From assembly GCF_027530345.1 (NCBI RefSeq), contig NZ_JAPZQK010000018.1, positions 1 to 64,000 of the forward strand: a DNA stretch of 64,000 bases, written 5' to 3'. A program made the translations under genes and the position numbers. Positions within the stretch are counted from its first letter, which is position 1. Each line of letters begins with the position of its first letter. The notes beneath the pieces are model-generated. The model was given only the letters and a program-made list of their open reading frames with translations. It did no database searches and was not told the origin of the DNA. This document shows positions 1-8,779 of this stretch, piece by piece. Source of the DNA: Silanimonas sp. GTDB taxonomy: Bacteria; Pseudomonadota; Gammaproteobacteria; Xanthomonadales; Xanthomonadaceae.

Positions 1-167
1 GGCAATGGCGACCGCCTTTTGAGGATCAGGGGCGCTTGCGCGCCCACTTTTTTGTAGCGCGGATCAAAACAATCGACTTTGCGGCGACTTCGCCAGACCA
101 GAACTGCCGCCGGAAACAGAGTTTTTCAACGGAATAGGTCGACCTCGGCCGGTCACGTTCTTGTCGG
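1..167. other. Intergenic, no gene seen
   Basis: No reading frame here has recognisable protein similarity. The frame of the following gene is closed by a TAG at 135-137. Nothing looks like a strong promoter or a structured RNA. The end of a gene lying before the window could fall here but cannot be identified. Confidence 0.4.
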
Positions 168-845
168 TTGTGGGCAGTTGGATTGCCAACGCTGGGCAGT
201 TCTCTTGGCGAAGCCGCTCAGTTGTTCTGGCAAGAACTGTTCAAGTGGCTGGCAATACGAACCCAGGGTTTCGTCACCGAGGACGGCCATCGCAGCCCGT
301 GGTCGCACGCGTTCCTGTTCACGGGCGAGCGCGCCGACGGCCATCACTGGGTGATCGAATCCGACCTCGATCTGCGTTCGCGCAACCTCCGCCTCGGAGC
401 GCAGGAGAACCGGATGGAGCGCTACTTCGACGATGAGGCCTACCCGAACCTCGCCGTGCTGGACTTCGGCCTCGATGCCGACGCCACGCGGCGCGTGCTG
501 TGCCAAGGCCTCGACCTCGTCGCCGGGGCCTCGCATTACTCGCTCAAGGAGATCTTGGGCACGCTGTTCGCTCTGCCGTCGGCCTCGCTCCGCCGTCGCC
601 GCAATCTTCTCGCCTCGGAAGGCGCCCTCTACTGCTCGGCGATGGTGCAGCACTGCTTCGAGGCGATCGACCTGCGCTTCCGCCCGCACATCGACGGCAA
701 GAACCTCACGCCCCACGACATCGCCCGCGCCGAGCTCCCGCACACGGCATGGCAGCTGCTGCGCGAACCGCAGCCGGGGCGGAAAACCCGCCTGCGTCGC
801 TACCGCGAAGCCGGGAAGACACTGCTCGCGGCGCTCTCGGCCTGA
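168..845 (+). CDS. YiiX/YaeF-like permuted papain-fold cysteine peptidase
   Basis: A protein of about 225 residues resembling the YiiX/YaeF (NlpC/P60 superfamily, circularly permuted) cysteine hydrolases, which cut amide or ester bonds in cell-wall or lipid-like substrates. The permuted catalytic pair is visible: His47 in SPWSHAFLF near the N terminus and Cys156 in LYCSAMV late in the chain. There is no signal peptide or membrane segment, so a cytoplasmic location is inferred. The start is uncertain. The frame opens at 138 after a TAG and has no ATG before residue 82, so TTG at 168 is the best candidate, with TTG at 222 as an alternative. The substrate is unknown. The gene converges on the desaturase-family gene. 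Confidence 0.6.
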   Translation: MWAVGLPTLGSSLGEAAQLFWQELFKWLAIRTQGFVTEDGHRSPWSHAFLFTGERADGHHWVIESDLDLRSRNLRLGAQENRMERYFDDEAYPNLAVLDFGLDADATRRVLCQGLDLVAGASHYSLKEILGTLFALPSASLRRRRNLLASEGALYCSAMVQHCFEAIDLRFRPHIDGKNLTPHDIARAELPHTAWQLLREPQPGRKTRLRRYREAGKTLLAALSA

Positions 846-865
846 GGCTGGCGAGGCCTCAGGCC
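839..865. terminator. Inverted repeat between convergent genes
   Basis: A perfect 9-bp inverted repeat (GGCCTGAGG at 839-847, CCTCAGGCC at 857-865) with a 9-nt loop. The TGA of the rightward gene (843-845) lies in one arm and the TGA complement of the leftward gene (859-861) in the other. No T-tract follows, so intrinsic termination is possible but not certain. Confidence 0.45.
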
Positions 866-1986
866 AGGGCCGCGATGAACCCCATGGCCATCAGCACCCA
901 ACGCAGCGCTTCCAGCGGTTTGGCCCAGGGTTTGCGTTCCATGAGCGCCCCCAGCACCACGAGGCTCGCCACGAGGCCCAAGGCGTAGCCGCCGGATTGC
1001 CACGCCGGCATCGCACCGGCGCTGACAAGGAAATGCACCGCCGGTACCAGCAGCAGCGCGAAGTTCGCCAGCACGTAGGCCGTCAATGCGCGCGATACCG
1101 GCGGGTCGTACTCCTCTCGAGCGATCTCGAAGGCCGGCTTCGGATCGATGGCCTGCAGGTCTGCAGGACGCCAGCCTGGCTTGCCGAACCAGAGCCGCAG
1201 GCGGTCGCGCCAGCGGGCCGTGCGCCAGGTGTCGCGCCAGAGCGCCGCGTACACCTCGAGATTGGCCCAGAGCGGATTGAAGCTGCGCAGCGGGGCGCGC
1301 GTGCCGTAGACGACCGGATCCGTATCGTCTTCCTCGACGAAAGTGCCGAACAGCCGATCCCACAGGATGAACAGGCCGCCGTAGTTCTTGTCGAGGTAAC
1401 GCTCGTTCATCGCGTGGTGGGCGCGATGGTTCGAGGGTGAGGCGAAGACGCGGTCGAACCAGCCCAGCTTCGGCACCAGCTCGGTGTGGATCCAGAACTG
1501 GTACAGCAGGTCGATCACCGCCACTACCGCGAACACCTCGAGCGGAAACCCGAGCACGGCCATCGGCAGGTAGAACACCCAGCCGAGCAGCGCGCCGCTG
1601 CTGGTCTGCCGCAGCGCGGTGGTGAGGTTGTAGCGCTCGCTCTGGTGGTGCACCACGTGCGCGGCCCAGAGCAGGTTCACCTCGTGGCCGGCACGGTGCA
1701 GCCAGTAGTAGCAGAAGTCGTAGAGCACCAGCCCGGCGATCCACACCCAGGGGCTGGTGGCGGAGAGTTCGAACAGCGCGACGTGCTCCACGGCCACGGC
1801 GTAGATGCCGATGGTGAGCGCCTTGGTGAACACGCCGGCCACCTGCGACATCACGCCGAGCGACAGGCTGGCGATGGCGTCGTTCACGCGGTAGACGGCG
1901 CGTCCCATCACGCGGGCGGCAACGAGTTCGATGCCGATCAGCAGGAAAAAGGCCGGGATAGCCCAGAACATGATGGCCTCAGCCAT
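859..1986 (-). CDS. Sterol desaturase / fatty acid hydroxylase family membrane protein
   Basis: An integral membrane di-iron oxygenase of the fatty acid hydroxylase superfamily, 375 residues. The three histidine clusters are present: HRAGH at residues 97-101, HVVHH at 110-114 and HRAHH at 187-191. Hydrophobic segments near residues 5-25, 45-65 and 80-95 precede and frame them, and a C-terminal extension (about residues 300-370) adds further membrane spans. The architecture is like alkylglycerol monooxygenase and related bacterial lipid hydroxylases. The true substrate cannot be read from sequence. The ATG at 1986 was chosen because translation begins MAEAIMFW directly before the first span. 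It overlaps the end of the YhhN gene by 8 nt, and YhhN relatives act on ether lipids, so a shared lipid role is an inference. Confidence 0.8.
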   Translation of the reverse strand: MAEAIMFWAIPAFFLLIGIELVAARVMGRAVYRVNDAIASLSLGVMSQVAGVFTKALTIGIYAVAVEHVALFELSATSPWVWIAGLVLYDFCYYWLHRAGHEVNLLWAAHVVHHQSERYNLTTALRQTSSGALLGWVFYLPMAVLGFPLEVFAVVAVIDLLYQFWIHTELVPKLGWFDRVFASPSNHRAHHAMNERYLDKNYGGLFILWDRLFGTFVEEDDTDPVVYGTRAPLRSFNPLWANLEVYAALWRDTWRTARWRDRLRLWFGKPGWRPADLQAIDPKPAFEIAREEYDPPVSRALTAYVLANFALLLVPAVHFLVSAGAMPAWQSGGYALGLVASLVVLGALMERKPWAKPLEALRWVLMAMGFIAALA

Positions 1987-2635
1987 GGCGCGCCTCCGCC
2001 GCGATCGAGCGGGCGATGCACCATTGGGCGGCCCAGTAGGTGGCGAGCACCCACAGCGAGGCCAACGGCACGGCGGACGCGAACCGGTCCCAAGCGAGCA
2101 GGCCGTCGCTGAGGACGAACAGCGCGCCACCGACCGCCAAGCCGGCTCCCCCGCGCTCGCGGGCACCGAAGGCGAACGCCGCCATGCCGGTCAGCACGAC
2201 GACGTACGCGATCACCGCTCCCTGCATGGGGCCCGGCACCTGGGGCAGAAGCAGGGAGAGCACGCCCGCCGCGAGCAGGCCATAGCCCAGCCATGCGAGC
2301 GCGACCGCCTTGGGCCGGCCGTGGCGAAAAAACGCAACGATGTAGGCAAGGTGCGCCAGCAGGAAGGCACCGAGTCCGACCACGAACGCGTCGATGGGCA
2401 GCATCAGCGCGACGTCGCCCACCAGCGAGAGCAGCAGGCCGGTGATCACCCCGGGGCGGAGGCCATGGGGGTCCTCCGAGCGCCAGGCGAACGCGATGAG
2501 CAACAGGGTCGTGACCGGCTTGAACACGTAGTGCAGGCCGAGACCGGCCGGTGCCGACAGGGCACCCGCGATGGCGAGGACGGCCGACGCCGCGATCCAT
2601 CCCCGCCACTGACGATCCCGAAGCATCCGGCTCAC
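1979..2635 (-). CDS. YhhN family (TMEM86-like) membrane protein
   Basis: A 218-residue, almost wholly hydrophobic protein with about seven to eight predicted membrane spans, of the YhhN family. Eukaryotic relatives (TMEM86B) are lysoplasmalogenases that cleave the vinyl-ether bond of lysoplasmalogens. For bacterial members the activity is largely inferred. The ATG at 2635 overlaps the TGA of the DUF2058 gene (ATGA), and the 3' end overlaps the desaturase-family gene, so the three are probably co-transcribed leftward. The neighbour is a lipid oxygenase, which supports but does not prove an ether-lipid role. Confidence 0.75.
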   Translation of the reverse strand: MSRMLRDRQWRGWIAASAVLAIAGALSAPAGLGLHYVFKPVTTLLLIAFAWRSEDPHGLRPGVITGLLLSLVGDVALMLPIDAFVVGLGAFLLAHLAYIVAFFRHGRPKAVALAWLGYGLLAAGVLSLLLPQVPGPMQGAVIAYVVVLTGMAAFAFGARERGGAGLAVGGALFVLSDGLLAWDRFASAVPLASLWVLATYWAAQWCIARSIAAEARHG

Positions 2636-3285
2636 CAGACGAGGTCGTCGGGCACCTGGTACTGCGGATCGGCGTACTCGTCGCTGCCGGGCGGCGCGTT
2701 GGGATCCACCTCGAGCGCCACCGCGTCGGGAAAGAGCGCCTTCGCTTCGGCCAGCACGGCCGCCGTCACCAGAAGGTAGCGCCCGTTGCTCTGCACCACG
2801 CCGAGCTCACCGGCATTGAGGGCCTTCAGCTGGTCGGGCGTCACGTGGATGCGCTTGATCTTGCCGCCGTAGGGGAAATGCCGCGCATGTTCGGCAGCGG
2901 CATCGTTGAGCGCCTTGCCCACGAGGAAGGCATCCAGCTTGGCCTTCGCCTCGCGGCGGACGCGCGCCGCCTCCTGCTTGGCCTGTTCCGCGGCGATGCG
3001 CTCACGCTTCTCGGTCTCCGCGCGCAGCGCGTAGGCCTTGGCGAGATCGATCTCCTCCTGCGTGCGCGGCTTGCCACCGCCACGCTGGTCCGGGCGCGGG
3101 CCACGGGGGCCGCGTCCGTCGCGGGGTGCGCCCGGCTTGCCACCGCCGGGCTTCGCAGCTTGCGGGCGTTCGCCGCCCGACGGCCGATGCTCGCGCTTGG
3201 GTTCGGGCTTGCGCTCGGTGCGCTCGGGCTTCGGCGCGGCCTTGAAGCCGAGGCCGAGCAGCTGGTCTTTCAGGCTGTCACTCAT
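2632..3285 (-). CDS. DUF2058 family protein (YaiL-like)
   Basis: A soluble 217-residue protein of the DUF2058/YaiL family. The N terminus (MSDSLKDQLLGLGF) is typical, followed by a basic, Gly/Pro/Lys-rich linker at about residues 20-75, a charged helix rich in Glu/Arg/Lys (about 75-120) and the conserved globular part with FPYGGKIKRIHV and GRYLLV near residues 135-175. E. coli YaiL co-purifies with ribosomes, but no biochemical role is established. The TGA overlaps the YhhN start. Confidence 0.75.
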   Translation of the reverse strand: MSDSLKDQLLGLGFKAAPKPERTERKPEPKREHRPSGGERPQAAKPGGGKPGAPRDGRGPRGPRPDQRGGGKPRTQEEIDLAKAYALRAETEKRERIAAEQAKQEAARVRREAKAKLDAFLVGKALNDAAAEHARHFPYGGKIKRIHVTPDQLKALNAGELGVVQSNGRYLLVTAAVLAEAKALFPDAVALEVDPNAPPGSDEYADPQYQVPDDLVW

Positions 3286-3291
3286 GGCGGA

Positions 3292-3522
3292 TCAGTAATG
3301 CGGCGGCGGCGGCTCGCTGGCCGGATCGGCCATCAGCGCACGGCGCAGTTGCTTGAGGTCGTCGAGCACGCGGGTGAGCAGCTCGCGGTTTTTCTGGCCT
3401 TCGATGCGCGCATCGGCGAGGGCTTCGGAGAGCTCCTGCATCGCGTGCTCCTGGAAGGCCAGGCGGGTTTCGAGTTCGGTGAGCCGGCGGTCGGCAGTGG
3501 TGTCGCGGTCAGGGCTGGGCAT
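3292..3522 (-). CDS. slyX: SlyX family protein
   Basis: A 76-residue protein, mostly one long amphipathic helix ([20 protein letters not shown]), ending in the PPPPHY tail typical of SlyX. Function is unknown; the name comes from its position next to slyD in E. coli, an arrangement not seen here. The ATG at 3522 is used because it gives the usual length; it overlaps the 3' end of ugd by 14 nt. An upstream in-frame start would add five residues. Confidence 0.75.
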   Translation of the reverse strand: MPSPDRDTTADRRLTELETRLAFQEHAMQELSEALADARIEGQKNRELLTRVLDDLKQLRRALMADPASEPPPPHY

Positions 3523-4867
3523 TCGGCTTCGGGGCAAGGAGGCTGCGCCCCCGGCCGATGCCGTAGTACGCGAGGCCTGCTTCTTCCACTTCCTTCGGGT
3601 CGTAGACGTTCCGGCCGTCGAAGACGACGCCGGCCTGCAAAGTGTGCCTCAAAGCGTCGAAGTCCGGGCTCCAGAAGGCCTTCCACTCGGTGACGACGAC
3701 CAGCGCGTCGGCCCCCGCGAGCGCCTCCTCGGGCGTCGGGCACAGCGTCAGGTCCCCGCGCTCACCGAAGATCCGCCGGGCTTCGTCCATCGCCTCGGGG
3801 TCGTGCGCCCGCACGCGGGCGCCAGCGTCCCAGAGCTGTTGCAGCAGCAGGCGACTGGAAGCTTCGCGCATGTCATCGGTGTTGGGCTTGAAGGCGAGGC
3901 CCCAGACCGCGAAGGTGCGGCCACGCACGTCGCCACCGAAATGCCGCGCGATCAGCTCGAACAGCTTGCCCTTCTGGCGGTCGTTGACGCCCTCCACCGC
4001 CTCGAGGATGCGCGCGTCGTAGCCGTGCTGCCTTGCCGTACGTTCCAGCGCCTGGACATCCTTCGGAAAGCAGCTGCCGCCGTAGCCGGCACCGGGATAG
4101 ATGAAGTGCCAGCCGATGCGCGGGTCGCTGCCGATGCCGTGGCGCACGGCTTCGATGTCGGCCCCGACGCGCTCGGCGATGTTCGCCATCTCGTTCATGA
4201 AGCTGATCTTCGTCGCCAGCATGGCGTTGGCGGCGTACTTGGTCAGCTCGGCCGAACGCTCGTCCATGACGATGACGCGCTCGTGGTTGCGGTTGAACGG
4301 GGCGTAGAGCCGCTTCATCTTCTCGATGGCGCCGGTATCGCGGCTGCCCAGGATGATGCGGTCGGGGCGCAGGCAGTCGGCGACGGCCGCGCCCTCCTTC
4401 AGGAACTCGGGGTTCGAGACCACGTGGAACTCGACGTCGGCCCCCCGGGCGGCCAGCTCGGCGGCCACGACCTCGCGGACGCGATCGGCGGTGCCTACCG
4501 GCACGGTGCTCTTGTTGACGATGACAGTGGGCTGGGCGATGTGCCGGCCCAGAGTGCGCGCCACCGCGAGCACGTGGCGCAGATCCGCGCTGCCGTCCTC
4601 GTCCGGGGGCGTGCCGACCGCGATGAAGACGATCCGCGCGTGGGCGATGGCGGTTTCCGCCTCGGTCGTGAAGTCGAGGCGGCCCGCCCGGTGGTTGTTG
4701 CGCACCAGTTCGTCGAGGCCAGGCTCGAAGATCGGGATGCGGCCCTCGCGGAGACCGGCGATCTTCGCGGCGTCGACATCGACGCAGACCACCTGGTGAC
4801 CGACCTCGGCGAGGCAGGCGCCGGTCACCAGCCCCACATACCCCGTTCCAAACACGCTGACGCGCAT
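3509..4867 (-). CDS. ugd: UDP-glucose 6-dehydrogenase
   Basis: Oxidises UDP-glucose to UDP-glucuronate with 2 NAD+, supplying precursors for exopolysaccharide and aminoarabinose-type lipid A sugars. The 452-residue protein has the N-terminal Rossmann motif GTGYVG (residues 7-12), the central linking helix, and the catalytic thiol in [10 protein letters not shown] (Cys266). Lys210 in ELTKYAANA is also conserved. The ATG at 4867 starts [12 protein letters not shown]; an upstream start would add 11 unrelated residues. A glycosyltransferase cassette for lipid-linked sugar transfer is transcribed divergently next to it, which may share its product pool. Confidence 0.93.
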   Translation of the reverse strand: MRVSVFGTGYVGLVTGACLAEVGHQVVCVDVDAAKIAGLREGRIPIFEPGLDELVRNNHRAGRLDFTTEAETAIAHARIVFIAVGTPPDEDGSADLRHVLAVARTLGRHIAQPTVIVNKSTVPVGTADRVREVVAAELAARGADVEFHVVSNPEFLKEGAAVADCLRPDRIILGSRDTGAIEKMKRLYAPFNRNHERVIVMDERSAELTKYAANAMLATKISFMNEMANIAERVGADIEAVRHGIGSDPRIGWHFIYPGAGYGGSCFPKDVQALERTARQHGYDARILEAVEGVNDRQKGKLFELIARHFGGDVRGRTFAVWGLAFKPNTDDMREASSRLLLQQLWDAGARVRAHDPEAMDEARRIFGERGDLTLCPTPEEALAGADALVVVTEWKAFWSPDFDALRHTLQAGVVFDGRNVYDPKEVEEAGLAYYGIGRGRSLLAPKPNAQP

Positions 4868-5060
4868 GCACCGCTCCGAATGGCTGAACGCAGGCTGCAC
4901 TCTAGCGGCCGAAGGTGTCGATTTGCAGCGCGCGCGAAGGGCAATCCGGGCGCCAACCCGGGGGGCAACCGCGATTGCGTCTCATCGCCCGTCTCCTTAA
5001 GGCATTCCAGTCCCCGGCTGGCCTAGACTTGGCGCCCACGTTCCTGATCCCGCTGGCCCC

Positions 5061-5822
5061 ATGAGTGAACCGCAAGCCCACCGCCTCCCCTTGAGCGTCG
5101 TCGTCCCCGCTTTCAACGAACAAGGCAATGTCGGTCGGCTGGTCGACGAGGTGGCTAAGGCCCTTCGCGGCCGGCTCGCCTTCGAGATGGTGTTCGTCGA
5201 CGACGCTTCGAGGGACGGGACGTTGGAGGAGCTCCGGCAGGCCCAGCAGCGCCATCCGGAACTCCGCGTGCTCTCCCATGCGCAGCAGAGCGGCCAGAGC
5301 ACGGCGATCCGCAACGGCATCAAGGCCGCGCGCGGCGAGTGGATCGCCACGCTCGACGGCGACGGGCAGAACGACCCGGCCGACATCCGCCTGCTGCTCG
5401 CCACGCGCACCATCTCCGACGCCGACACCAAGTGCTTCGCCGGCTGGCGCACCACGCGGCGCGACAACGCCGGCAAGCGCATCAGCTCGCGCGTCGCGAA
5501 CGCCGTCCGCGCCCGCCTGCTGCGCGACGCCACACCGGACACCGGCTGCGGCCTGAAGCTGTTCGAACGCGAGGCCTTCCTCGACCTGCCCTACTTCGAC
5601 CACATGCACCGCTACCTGCCTGCGCTGTTCCAGCGCGCCGGCTGGAAGACGGTGAGCGTGCCGGTGAACCACCGCGAGCGCGGCGCCGGCACGTCGAAGT
5701 ACACCAACTTCGGCCGTCTGCTCGTGGCCTTTGCCGACCTGCGCGGCGTGATCTGGCTGATCCGCCGCGCCAAGCGCACGGCGATCAAGGAATTCCCGGC
5801 TGCGGAGTCGAAGCGCGCATGA
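5061..5822 (+). CDS. Family 2 glycosyltransferase (polyprenyl-phosphate glycosyltransferase type)
   Basis: A GT-A fold glycosyltransferase of family 2, like DPM1/ArnC/GtrB, that probably loads a sugar from a nucleotide donor onto undecaprenyl phosphate on the cytoplasmic face. The 253-residue protein shows VVVPAFNE (residues 13-20), FVDDAS (45-50) and the metal-binding DGDGQNDP (99-106). Unlike ArnC or GtrB it lacks C-terminal membrane spans, so membrane association would need a partner. It overlaps the LAB_N gene by ATGA, so the two are translationally coupled in an operon with the ArnT-type transferase. Confidence 0.82.
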   Translation: MSEPQAHRLPLSVVVPAFNEQGNVGRLVDEVAKALRGRLAFEMVFVDDASRDGTLEELRQAQQRHPELRVLSHAQQSGQSTAIRNGIKAARGEWIATLDGDGQNDPADIRLLLATRTISDADTKCFAGWRTTRRDNAGKRISSRVANAVRARLLRDATPDTGCGLKLFEREAFLDLPYFDHMHRYLPALFQRAGWKTVSVPVNHRERGAGTSKYTNFGRLLVAFADLRGVIWLIRRAKRTAIKEFPAAESKRA

Positions 5823-6169
5823 ACCAGGAAATCCTCTGGCTCGATTGGACCGGCATCCACATCACGCCGTGGAAGCTGATCGGCTACCTCGGCGCGCTGA
5901 TGTTCGGCGGACGCTGGCTCGTGCAGTTCGTCGCCAGCCGCCGCGCCGGCAAGCCGGTCATTCCGCGCCTGTTCTGGTACATGAGCATCCTCGGCAGCCT
6001 GATGGTGCTGTCCTACTTCCTGTTCTCCGACAAGCGCGATTCCGTCGGCGTGCTGCAGAACCTGTTCCCCACTTTCACGGCCTGCTACAGCCTGTGGCTC
6101 GACATCCGCCATCGCGGCTGGGACAAGGCCGGCGCGTCCAGCAGCGAGGATTCCCGTGCTTCGTCGTGA
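5819..6169 (+). CDS. Lipid A biosynthesis N-terminal domain (LAB_N) membrane protein
   Basis: A 116-residue protein made of a LAB_N domain with three hydrophobic segments (about residues 17-37, 50-67 and 75-95). LAB_N proteins are small EamA/SMR-like membrane units found beside sugar-phosphate transferases. A role in flipping or presenting the polyprenyl-linked sugar is plausible but unproven. The ATG at 5819 overlaps the GT2 stop, and the C terminus overlaps the next gene by 14 nt, giving a tightly coupled three-gene unit. Confidence 0.72.
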   Translation: MNQEILWLDWTGIHITPWKLIGYLGALMFGGRWLVQFVASRRAGKPVIPRLFWYMSILGSLMVLSYFLFSDKRDSVGVLQNLFPTFTACYSLWLDIRHRGWDKAGASSSEDSRASS

Positions 6170-7838
6170 GCGCCGGCTGCTGCTCTGGCTGCTCGCGGCC
6201 TTCCTGGTGCTGGGCGCCGGCATCGGCCTGCGCGAACCCACCCCGCCCGACGAACCGCGCTTCGCGATGATGGCGCAGGACATGGTCGACACCGGCAACT
6301 GGCTGGTGCCCCACCGTGGCAGCGAGATCTACGCCGAAAAGCCCCCGGTCTTCATGTGGATGCAAGCCAGCGCCTACGCCGCGGTCGGCGATCTCCGCAT
6401 CGCCTTCCTGCTGCCCTCGCTGCTGGCCGGCGTGCTGACGCTGTGGCTGGTCTACGACCTCGCGCGGCGCCTCTGGGGGCCGCAAGCCGGCATGGCCGCA
6501 TCGGTAGCGTTGGCGCTGTGCCTGCAGTTCGGATTGCAGGCGAAACGCGCGCAGATCGACATGGTGGTCGTGGCCATGATCATGGGCGCGGTCTGGGCTA
6601 TGGGGCGGCACCTGTTCCTCGGCCACTCGCCCCGCTGGATGTGGTTCGGCGCCTTCCTCGCCGGCCTCGGCACGGTCACCAAGGGGGTTGGCTTCCTGCC
6701 CCTGCTGATGCTGCTGCCGGCCTTCATCCTCGAACGTCGCGGCGCCCTGCCCCTGCCGGACGCCTCGCGCGGTCCGTGGCGGGTGCGCTGGTCGCTGGTG
6801 CTGCCGGCCTTCCTCGCCGGCACGGCCGTGTGGCTGGCGCCGATCGCGCTGGAGGTGCTGCGCAACCCCAATCCGGAGTTGAAGGCCTACGTCGCCGAGT
6901 TGCTCTTCAAGCAGACCGGCGAGCGCTACGTCAACGCGTGGCACCACATCAAGCCGTGGTGGTACTACAGCGAAGTGGTCGCTTCCTTGTGGATGCCGGG
7001 CGCATTGCTGCTGCCCTGGCTGGTGCCTGCGTGGTGGCGTCGAATTCGCGAAGGCGATCCGGCGACGATCACCCTGCTCGCGTGGGTGGTCATGGTGCTG
7101 CTGTTCTTCTCGGCCAGTCCGGGCAAGCGCGGCGTCTACATCTTCCCGGCGCTGCCGGTGCTGTGCGTGGCCGCGGCTCCCCTGCTCGCCTCCCTGCTGG
7201 AACGCGCCGGCGTGCGGCGCACCCTGTTCGGCTACGGTCTGTTCCTCGCGTCGCTGATGGGCGTGGTCGGCTTGGCCGGGCTCGTGGGGCCCGAGGCCTG
7301 GTCGGCGAAGCTGGCCGAATCCCGCGGCATCGCCGACGGTGACGTCCAGACCGTGTTCGCCGGCTTCCTTGTTGCGGGGGTGCTCGGCCTTGCGGCGATG
7401 GGCATGACCCGCACCCGAAGGGTGGTTCCGGGCCTGCTGGCCGTCACCGCCATCGTCTGGACCACCTACGGCCTCATATTGCGGCCTGCGTTGGACCCGA
7501 GCAGCTCGGGCCGCACGGTGATGGCGGCCGTGGCGGAACGTCTTCCGGCGGATGCCGAGCTGGCGCTGGTCGCGTGGACGGAACAGATGCGCTTGCAGGC
7601 CGACCGCCCCGTGACCGATTTTGGCTTCAAGGCCTCCGGCAAGGCGCAGTGGCGCTCCGGGGCCATCTGGCTGGCCGAGGCGCCGGCCACGCGCTGGGTG
7701 CTCGCCCGCGCCGACACGGTGCCGGAGTGCGTGGATGCCGCGCAGGTGATCGCCGTGGGGCTGTCGAACCGCCGCGCCTGGGCGCTGGTGCCCGGTATGG
7801 CCGTCGCGCCACGCTGCAACGCCAACGATCTCGACTGA
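6156..7838 (+). CDS. ArnT-like (GT83/PMT) polyprenyl-P-sugar glycosyltransferase
   Basis: A 560-residue polytopic transferase of the ArnT/PMT superfamily, which moves a sugar from a polyprenyl phosphate carrier to lipid A or another periplasmic acceptor. The catalytic acidic pair of the first periplasmic loop is visible as PPDEPRF (Asp32-Glu33), followed by about a dozen hydrophobic spans and a C-terminal soluble domain (about residues 440-555). The start is GTG at 6156, overlapping the LAB_N gene. The sugar and acceptor are unknown; with ugd upstream a uronate-derived sugar is possible, but no arnA/arnB homologue is in the window. Confidence 0.82.
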   Translation: MLRRERRLLLWLLAAFLVLGAGIGLREPTPPDEPRFAMMAQDMVDTGNWLVPHRGSEIYAEKPPVFMWMQASAYAAVGDLRIAFLLPSLLAGVLTLWLVYDLARRLWGPQAGMAASVALALCLQFGLQAKRAQIDMVVVAMIMGAVWAMGRHLFLGHSPRWMWFGAFLAGLGTVTKGVGFLPLLMLLPAFILERRGALPLPDASRGPWRVRWSLVLPAFLAGTAVWLAPIALEVLRNPNPELKAYVAELLFKQTGERYVNAWHHIKPWWYYSEVVASLWMPGALLLPWLVPAWWRRIREGDPATITLLAWVVMVLLFFSASPGKRGVYIFPALPVLCVAAAPLLASLLERAGVRRTLFGYGLFLASLMGVVGLAGLVGPEAWSAKLAESRGIADGDVQTVFAGFLVAGVLGLAAMGMTRTRRVVPGLLAVTAIVWTTYGLILRPALDPSSSGRTVMAAVAERLPADAELALVAWTEQMRLQADRPVTDFGFKASGKAQWRSGAIWLAEAPATRWVLARADTVPECVDAAQVIAVGLSNRRAWALVPGMAVAPRCNANDLD

Positions 7839-7859
7839 GCCACGTCGCCCCGGAAAACA

Positions 7860-7887
7860 GAAAGGCCGCGGCGAACCGCGGCCTTTC
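7860..7887. terminator. Bidirectional hairpin terminator
   Basis: A perfect 12-bp stem (GAAAGGCCGCGG / CCGCGGCCTTTC) with a CGAA loop. It lies between the 3' ends of the convergent ArnT-like and FKBP genes, with A-rich and T-rich flanks serving both directions. Confidence 0.8.
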
Positions 7888-7908
7888 CATCACAGCGTGG
7901 CGAGCGGT

Positions 7909-8691
7909 TTACTGGGCCGGCGTCGCGGCGTCCTGCTTGACGATCTCGAGCAGCTCGACCTCGAACTTCAGCGTGGCGTTCGGCGGAATGTCCTGACCGG
8001 CGCCGTTCGGGCCGTAGGCCAGCGCGGCCGGGATCCAGAACACGTACTTCGAGCCCACCGGCATCAGCTGCACGCCTTCCGTCCAGCCCGGGATCACGCC
8101 GGCCAGCGGGAACGTCGCCGGCTCGTTGCGGGCGTAGGAGCTGTCGAACTCCTTGCCGTCGAGCAGCGTGCCGCGGTAGTGCACCTTCACGGTGTCGGCG
8201 GCGGTCGGCTGCGCGCCGGCGCCAGCGCGGACCACCTGGTACTGCAGGCCGCTCTCGGTCGTGCGGACGCCGGCCTTGGCCTTGTTCGAGGCCAGGAAGG
8301 CTTCGCCTTCGGCGAGGTTCTTCGCGCCCTGCTCGGCGATCAGCGCCGCCTGCTTGCGCTGCATGAACTGGCCGAAGGCCATGCCCACTTCCTGTGCCTG
8401 AGCGTCGGTCATGAGCTTGCCTTCACCGGAGAGGCCGGCCTGGATGGCCTTGGCGAGCGTGGCCGGATCCACGTAGTCCTTCACCTGCTGCAGGCTGTTC
8501 GCCATCTGCAGGCCGATCATGTAGCTGATCTTCTCGTTGTCGGTCCGCAGGCCTTCAACGGCCGGGAGCTGCAGCGTGGCCGGGCCTTCCGCCGGGGCCG
8601 GGGCGGCGGTCGGGTTCTGGGCGAAGGCCGGCGCGGCGAAGACGCAGAGGCCCAGCAGGGCGGTGGCGGCCAGGGAACGGGTGTTCAGCAT
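7909..8691 (-). CDS. Periplasmic FKBP-type peptidyl-prolyl isomerase (FkpA/Mip type)
   Basis: Catalyses cis-trans isomerisation of prolyl bonds and acts as a periplasmic chaperone. The 260-residue precursor has a signal peptide (MLNTRSLAATALLGLCVFAAPAFA, cut before Q), an N-terminal dimerisation domain (about 45-150, with KISYMIGLQMANSL) and a C-terminal FKBP domain (about 165-255) with VKVHYRGTLLDGKEFDSSY and the VIPGWTEGVQLMPVG loop. It ends with TAA. The ATG at 8691 was chosen because it directly precedes the signal peptide. Confidence 0.9.
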   Translation of the reverse strand: MLNTRSLAATALLGLCVFAAPAFAQNPTAAPAPAEGPATLQLPAVEGLRTDNEKISYMIGLQMANSLQQVKDYVDPATLAKAIQAGLSGEGKLMTDAQAQEVGMAFGQFMQRKQAALIAEQGAKNLAEGEAFLASNKAKAGVRTTESGLQYQVVRAGAGAQPTAADTVKVHYRGTLLDGKEFDSSYARNEPATFPLAGVIPGWTEGVQLMPVGSKYVFWIPAALAYGPNGAGQDIPPNATLKFEVELLEIVKQDAATPAQ

Positions 8692-8779
8692 GGGGGAACG
8701 GACTCCATCAGTCGGAACCGCCACGGACGCGGCGGGCCGCCGATTGTGGCCTCGAAGGCGGGCTTCGGCAATGCGCGGC

